A stretch of 9,428 nucleotides of DNA from positions 1 to 9,428 of the forward strand of contig JAJCYN010000137.1 in the NCBI GenBank assembly GCA_029262915.1, written 5' to 3'. The DNA comes from Flavobacteriales bacterium (GTDB lineage: Bacteria > Bacteroidota > Bacteroidia > Flavobacteriales_E > Vicingaceae). Below the pieces are notes generated by a model. That model was not told where the DNA came from, made no database searches, and worked only from the letters and a program-made list of their open reading frames with translations. The stretch's first letter is position 1. Each line of letters begins with the position of its first letter. Positions 5,882-9,428 of this stretch are shown in pieces. The translations under genes were made by a program, and so were the position numbers.

Positions 5882-7773
5882 TCCAATAGATTTTCTTCGT
5901 TTGAAATTAGTTTGTCATTCTCCATTAGCCATTGTATTACTTTTATGGTCTTATCATCTCTAATCCCTTCAATTTTATTGATAACTTGAGTAATAGGTAG
6001 TTTTTCTTCGTTTACAATTTTCTTTACTTGGTCAGAAACAGAACTAAATTCAACATCACTTAATTCGAGTTTGTTTCTTTCTAAACACACATCACAAACT
6101 CCACAACGGTATATGTCTTTTTCTCCAAAATAGCTTAATAGAATTTCGCTTCTACATTTATGTTTTACAGTTGAAAAATAAATTACACTCTCCATTTTTT
6201 TTATGGCAATTTCTTTTCTGTCGTGATAATGTTGGGTAGAAATTTTTACATCTTTAATGTCCAAACGTTCAGTTAAGTAAGTTAGTTGTGGTTGGGTGGT
6301 TTGCTCTAAATAAGTGATTATTTCAAGATGACTTAGATACTGTAAAGCTTTTATCACTTTTTCTTTTGTAGTCTTTATTCGTTTGGCAATTTCAAACTCA
6401 TCAATTTTGGCAAAATTCTCAAACAGACCAGAGTATGATCTTAAGATGGTTTTAATGAATAAATCGAACTTATTATTTTTTACCTGAAACTCATAGAGTT
6501 CATCTTTATTTACTTCAAATTTAATTCGAGAAGCATTATAGTTTGATTCTGATAAAATGAGATAGCCTTCTTTTTCCAAAAACTTTAGACAGTTAAAAAC
6601 GGTATAAACTTGTAAATTATATTGTTGACTAAATTCAATAATGTTTAGTGAATAATTTTCGTTTAATGCGGATCCAATAGGTATTTGAAAGTAATTGGCT
6701 AATGATTGGTAAACTTGTTTGATTACATCAATTTCTGGAAAACTATTTATAATTCGTTTTTCTAAATCTATTCTATCAGCTTCTTCAAAAAGTAAAATTG
6801 CATAGGCTTTTTTTTCATCCCTTCCTGCTCTTCCTGCTTCTTGGAAGTAAGCTTCTAAAGAATCGGGTAAGTCAATATGAAAGACAGAACGAACATCTGG
6901 TTTGTCTATCCCCATTCCAAAAGCATTGGTAGCAACAATAACCCTAGTAATGTTATTTATCCAGTCACTTTGTTTTTTTGTTCGTTCATCATTGTTTAAT
7001 CCTGCATGATAAAAATCTGCTGAAACTCCATTTTTCAATAAAAATAGGGCAATTTCTTTTGTTTTTTTTCTACTTCTAACATAGACTACAGAAGTGCCTT
7101 GAACTTTCTTTAAAATTTTTAAAAGTCTATTCAGTTTATCTTCTTCTTTTAAAATAGCATAAGCTAAATTTTTACGTTCAAAACTTTTTTGTAATGCATT
7201 CTCCTCTTTAAATTTTAATTGTTTTTGAATGTCAATAACTACTTCAGGTGTTGCAGTTGCTGTTAAAGCTAAAAAAGGGACATTAGGATTTTGTTCACGT
7301 AAATTAGCAATGTTTAAGTAAGATGGTCTAAAATCGTACCCCCATTGAGAAATACAATGTGATTCGTCAACTGCAATTAAGTTTACATTCATTTTTTTGT
7401 AACGCTCCTTAAAAATTTCAGTTTCTATTCGTTCAGGAGAAATGTACAAGAATTTTATGTCACCATAAACACAATTGTCTAATGTAATATCAATTTCTCT
7501 TTTACTCATTCCAGAATATATGGCTACAGCTTTAATATTACGTTTTAGTAAGTTTTCTACTTGGTCTTTCATTAAAGCAATTAATGGAGAAACAACAATA
7601 CAAATACCCTCTTTAGCCATTGCCGGAATCTGAAAACATATGGATTTTCCACCGCCAGTGGGCAATAAAGCAAGAGTATCTTTTCCTTCCAATGCAGCAT
7701 TAATAATGTCTTCCTGCAAAGGACGAAAACTCTTGTGTCCCCAATATTTTAGTAATATTTGGTGAATATCCAT
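5869..7773 (-). CDS. recQ: ATP-dependent DNA helicase RecQ (short form without HRDC)
   Basis: A 634-residue superfamily 2 3'-5' DNA helicase for recombination and fork repair. Motif 0 is YWGHKSFRPLQ (10-20) and Walker A is LLPTGGGKS (36-44). The Walker B motif is DESH (136-139), next to the aromatic-rich ISQWGYDFRPSY (141-152). Motif III is ALTATATP (169-176), motif V ATNAFGMGIDKPDVR (281-295) and motif VI QEAGRAGRDE (311-320). The RecQ zinc site C540-x16-C557-x2-C560-x2-C563 is intact. In E. coli RecQ the zinc site follows the helicase core directly, but here about 170 residues (350-515) lie between them. They include two helix-rich parts that look like winged helices (about 375-410 and 455-490). 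Only about 70 residues follow the zinc site, too few for a full winged-helix domain plus HRDC. The start at 7773 is preferred: a longer frame to 7908 would only add residues upstream of motif 0 and would overlap the divergent prenyltransferase gene. Confidence 0.93.
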   Translation of the reverse strand: MDIHQILLKYWGHKSFRPLQEDIINAALEGKDTLALLPTGGGKSICFQIPAMAKEGICIVVSPLIALMKDQVENLLKRNIKAVAIYSGMSKREIDITLDNCVYGDIKFLYISPERIETEIFKERYKKMNVNLIAVDESHCISQWGYDFRPSYLNIANLREQNPNVPFLALTATATPEVVIDIQKQLKFKEENALQKSFERKNLAYAILKEEDKLNRLLKILKKVQGTSVVYVRSRKKTKEIALFLLKNGVSADFYHAGLNNDERTKKQSDWINNITRVIVATNAFGMGIDKPDVRSVFHIDLPDSLEAYFQEAGRAGRDEKKAYAILLFEEADRIDLEKRIINSFPEIDVIKQVYQSLANYFQIPIGSALNENYSLNIIEFSQQYNLQVYTVFNCLKFLEKEGYLILSESNYNASRIKFEVNKDELYEFQVKNNKFDLFIKTILRSYSGLFENFAKIDEFEIAKRIKTTKEKVIKALQYLSHLEIITYLEQTTQPQLTYLTERLDIKDVKISTQHYHDRKEIAIKKMESVIYFSTVKHKCRSEILLSYFGEKDIYRCGVCDVCLERNKLELSDVEFSSVSDQVKKIVNEEKLPITQVINKIEGIRDDKTIKVIQWLMENDKLISNEENLLEWRK

Positions 7774-7798
7774 TTTTAGTAATAAGCCACTATTAATT

Positions 7799-7814
7799 AT
7801 AAAATTAATTTTAT
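7799..7814. promoter_or_regulatory. Perfect 16-bp palindrome in the recQ/prenyltransferase divergent gap
   Basis: ATAAAATTAATTTTAT is identical on both strands. It sits roughly mid-way in the 58-bp gap, 25 bp from the recQ ATG and 17 bp from the prenyltransferase ATG. Each strand contains TAATTTTA, which differs from the Bacteroidota -7 box TAnnTTTG only in the last base. It could be a pair of overlapping divergent -7 boxes or an operator. In a gap this rich in A and T, chance is a real alternative. Confidence 0.35.
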
Positions 7815-7831
7815 TTTTACAGTTATAGATT

Positions 7832-8857
7832 ATGAACCCAATAATTGCATTCACAAAACTGATTCGATTACCGAATTTACTCATTATTGTGCTAACACAA
7901 TATGCCATTCGTTTTGGAATTATGTACCCAATACTACTTTCTATTTCTGATGATGTTGAAATGGGATTTCAAATGCCAGAGTTGGATTTCTTTTTGTTGA
8001 GTTTGTCTACTGTTATGATTGCAGCAGCAGGCTATATTATTAACGATTATTTTGATGTAAAAGTTGATCGAGTAAATCGACCAGAAAAAATAATTGTTGG
8101 AAAATACATTAGGAGAAGGATGGCAATGGGAGCTCATTTGCTAATTAATACCATTGCTATTTTAATTGCCGGATATTTAGCTTATAAAATTGGAAATTGG
8201 AAATTAATTTTTATACAGTTAATTTCTGCTGGAGCATTATGGTATTATTCAACGATGTTTAAAAAACAGGTGCTAGTAGGAAATGTTGTTGTTGCTTTGT
8301 TGGCAGGCTTAGTTCCTTTTGTAGCAGGATTGTATGAATTGATTTTACAACATGCAAACATTGATAGTTCAGTAAACAAGTTATTATTTTTCTTAGAAGT
8401 AGAAACACCTTTTGATGATGTAAAATATATTTTAGTTGAAGTGCTGAGAAATATAATGTATTGGGTATTAGGCTTTTCTTTTTTTGCTTTTATGAGTACA
8501 ATGGTAAGAGAAATTATAAAGGATATTGAAGATTACGAAGGAGATAAAAAGTATTTTAGTAATACATTAGCAGTCATTCATGGTAAACAAAAAGCAAAAT
8601 TAGTTGCACAAGGTATTGCTGTTGTAATGATAGGGTTGATTGGGTATTTACAGTATATTCAATTGCAAGCTAAGGATATGGCCTCGTTTATGTACTTTTT
8701 ATTTGCGGTACAAGTTCCATTGGTGTATGTAATTGCAAAATTAAAATCGGCACAAAACAAAGCAGATTATTCTAAATTGAGTACGTATATGAAACTTATT
8801 ATGTTAATGGGAATTGCATATACGGTACTCTTTTATTATTCATCCACTAATCTTTAA
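7832..8857 (+). CDS. UbiA superfamily prenyltransferase
   Basis: A 341-residue integral membrane protein with about eight to nine hydrophobic helices, predicted to attach a prenyl diphosphate chain to a lipid or aromatic acceptor. The first aspartate motif is N71-D72-YF-D75-VKV-D79 (NDYFDVKVD), followed by RVNRP. The second is D231-IE-D234-YEG-D238 (DIEDYEGD), preceded by R226. These are the Mg-diphosphate binding sites of the family. Homologues in Flavobacteriia are often named geranylgeranylglycerol-phosphate geranylgeranyltransferase after the archaeal ether-lipid enzyme. The acceptor here is not shown by the sequence, and a quinone-type substrate cannot be excluded. The ATG at 7832 gives the usual short N-terminus with FTKLIRLPNLL entering the first helix. 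The stop overlaps the maf start by one base (TAATG), so the two are co-translated. It diverges from recQ. Confidence 0.88.
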   Translation: MNPIIAFTKLIRLPNLLIIVLTQYAIRFGIMYPILLSISDDVEMGFQMPELDFFLLSLSTVMIAAAGYIINDYFDVKVDRVNRPEKIIVGKYIRRRMAMGAHLLINTIAILIAGYLAYKIGNWKLIFIQLISAGALWYYSTMFKKQVLVGNVVVALLAGLVPFVAGLYELILQHANIDSSVNKLLFFLEVETPFDDVKYILVEVLRNIMYWVLGFSFFAFMSTMVREIIKDIEDYEGDKKYFSNTLAVIHGKQKAKLVAQGIAVVMIGLIGYLQYIQLQAKDMASFMYFLFAVQVPLVYVIAKLKSAQNKADYSKLSTYMKLIMLMGIAYTVLFYYSSTNL

Positions 8858-9428
8858 TGGCTTTTCAATCTCTTTCTTGGAACATTATTTTAGCTTCAAA
8901 ATCTCCTAGAAGACAAAATCTTTTAAAAGAGTTAGGAGTTGATTTTGAGATTAAAACTAAAGAGATAGATGAAGTTTATCCTAAAGAATTAGAAAGAGAA
9001 CAAGTTGCTTTGTTTTTAAGTGAACTTAAAGCGAGTACTTTTACTAATGATATTAAAGAAAAAGAGTTAGTAATTACATCAGATACTATCGTATGCTTGG
9101 CTGATAGGATAATCGGTAAACCAAAAGATAGAGATGATGCATTTAATATGTTAAGTGATTTATCGGGTAATAAGCATGAGGTTATCACTGCGGTTACTTT
9201 AACATCCCTCAATAAACAAAAATCTTTTTATGTAATTACGGAGGTTTATTTTAAGGTACTTACGAATTATGAAATCGATTACTACATTAATAAATATGAG
9301 CCCTATGATAAAGCTGGTGGTTATGGTATCCAGGAATGGATCGGTTATATTGGCATTGAAAAAATAAATGGATCTTACTTTAATGTAATGGGTTTACCTC
9401 TTAAAGAATTATATGAAGCTTTGGAGAA
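8857..9428 (+). CDS. maf: Maf family nucleoside triphosphate pyrophosphatase (3' end cut by window)
   Basis: A cytoplasmic house-cleaning enzyme that hydrolyses non-canonical or selected NTPs to the monophosphate and pyrophosphate; the family has been linked to septum formation arrest. The signature LASKSPRR occupies residues 12-19. S76-D77-T78 in ITSDTIV holds the conserved catalytic aspartate, followed by IGKPKDRDDAFNML (86-99) with the conserved lysine, LSGNKHEVITAV (102-113) and DKAGGYGIQE (151-160). 190 codons are visible, near the usual family length, so only a few residues are missing past base 9428. The sequence alone does not let me choose between the dTTP/UTP (YhdE-like) and m7GTP (YceF-like) subgroups. 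The ATG is the second part of a TAATG overlap with the prenyltransferase gene. Confidence 0.93.
   Translation, partial: MAFQSLSWNIILASKSPRRQNLLKELGVDFEIKTKEIDEVYPKELEREQVALFLSELKASTFTNDIKEKELVITSDTIVCLADRIIGKPKDRDDAFNMLSDLSGNKHEVITAVTLTSLNKQKSFYVITEVYFKVLTNYEIDYYINKYEPYDKAGGYGIQEWIGYIGIEKINGSYFNVMGLPLKELYEALE

Noticed and set aside
7774..7908. Longer recQ frame starting at 7908
   Set aside because: It would add 45 residues before the family's first motif, cross the whole divergent gap and overlap 77 bp of the prenyltransferase gene. The ATG at 7773 fits the normal RecQ start.
7934..8137. Minus-strand open frame inside the UbiA-family gene
   Set aside because: Antisense to the first aspartate motif region; its cysteine and histidine richness is a by-product of the opposite coding strand.
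8976..9212. Minus-strand open frame inside maf
   Set aside because: Antisense to conserved Maf motifs and without any recognisable feature.
1..9428. Defence system, prophage, integrative element or CRISPR array
   Set aside because: recQ alone suggested a check for such a system, but all neighbours are housekeeping or envelope genes; there is no nuclease, integrase, transposase, reverse transcriptase or spaced direct repeat.

Overview
The window looks like an ordinary chromosomal stretch from a member of the Bacteroidota, most likely Flavobacteriia/Flavobacteriales. The DNA is visibly AT-rich, start codons mostly lack a Shine-Dalgarno sequence, one intergenic region carries a good match to the Bacteroidota -7 promoter box (TAnnTTTG), and there are two short lipoproteins (one DUF4920) plus a RecQ and a UbiA-family prenyltransferase that resemble Flavobacteriia proteins. 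I cannot name the genus.

Left part (1-1660, + strand) is a pyrimidine-base module. It holds the 3' part of preA (dihydropyrimidine dehydrogenase subunit with FMN and two 4Fe-4S sites), then a 100-bp compound inverted repeat made of two REP-like motifs, then a cytosine deaminase of the yeast FCY1 type. Together they fit the route cytosine -> uracil -> dihydrouracil. Facing them is a class V PLP aminotransferase-fold enzyme without the cysteine desulfurase cysteine (1668-2831, - strand).

Middle part (2832-5375): a divergent promoter region drives two overlapping + strand lipoprotein genes, a DUF4920 protein and a small protein with a C-terminal CxxCH site that may bind heme. These converge on a secreted TPR/leucine-rich-repeat protein on the - strand.

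Right part (5429-9428): recQ and elaA overlap by 13 bp and run leftward. Diverging from recQ across 58 bp with a perfect 16-bp palindrome is a UbiA-superfamily prenyltransferase, joined by a one-base stop/start overlap to maf, which runs off the window a few residues before its expected end.

There is no gene-free stretch longer than about 155 bp. I see no tRNA, rRNA, CRISPR array, transposase, phage gene or toxin-antitoxin pair. I did not find a clear new system. The points most worth a second look are the yeast-type cytosine deaminase next to preA, the CxxCH lipoprotein coupled to DUF4920, the compound REP-like repeat, and the domain order of the RecQ.
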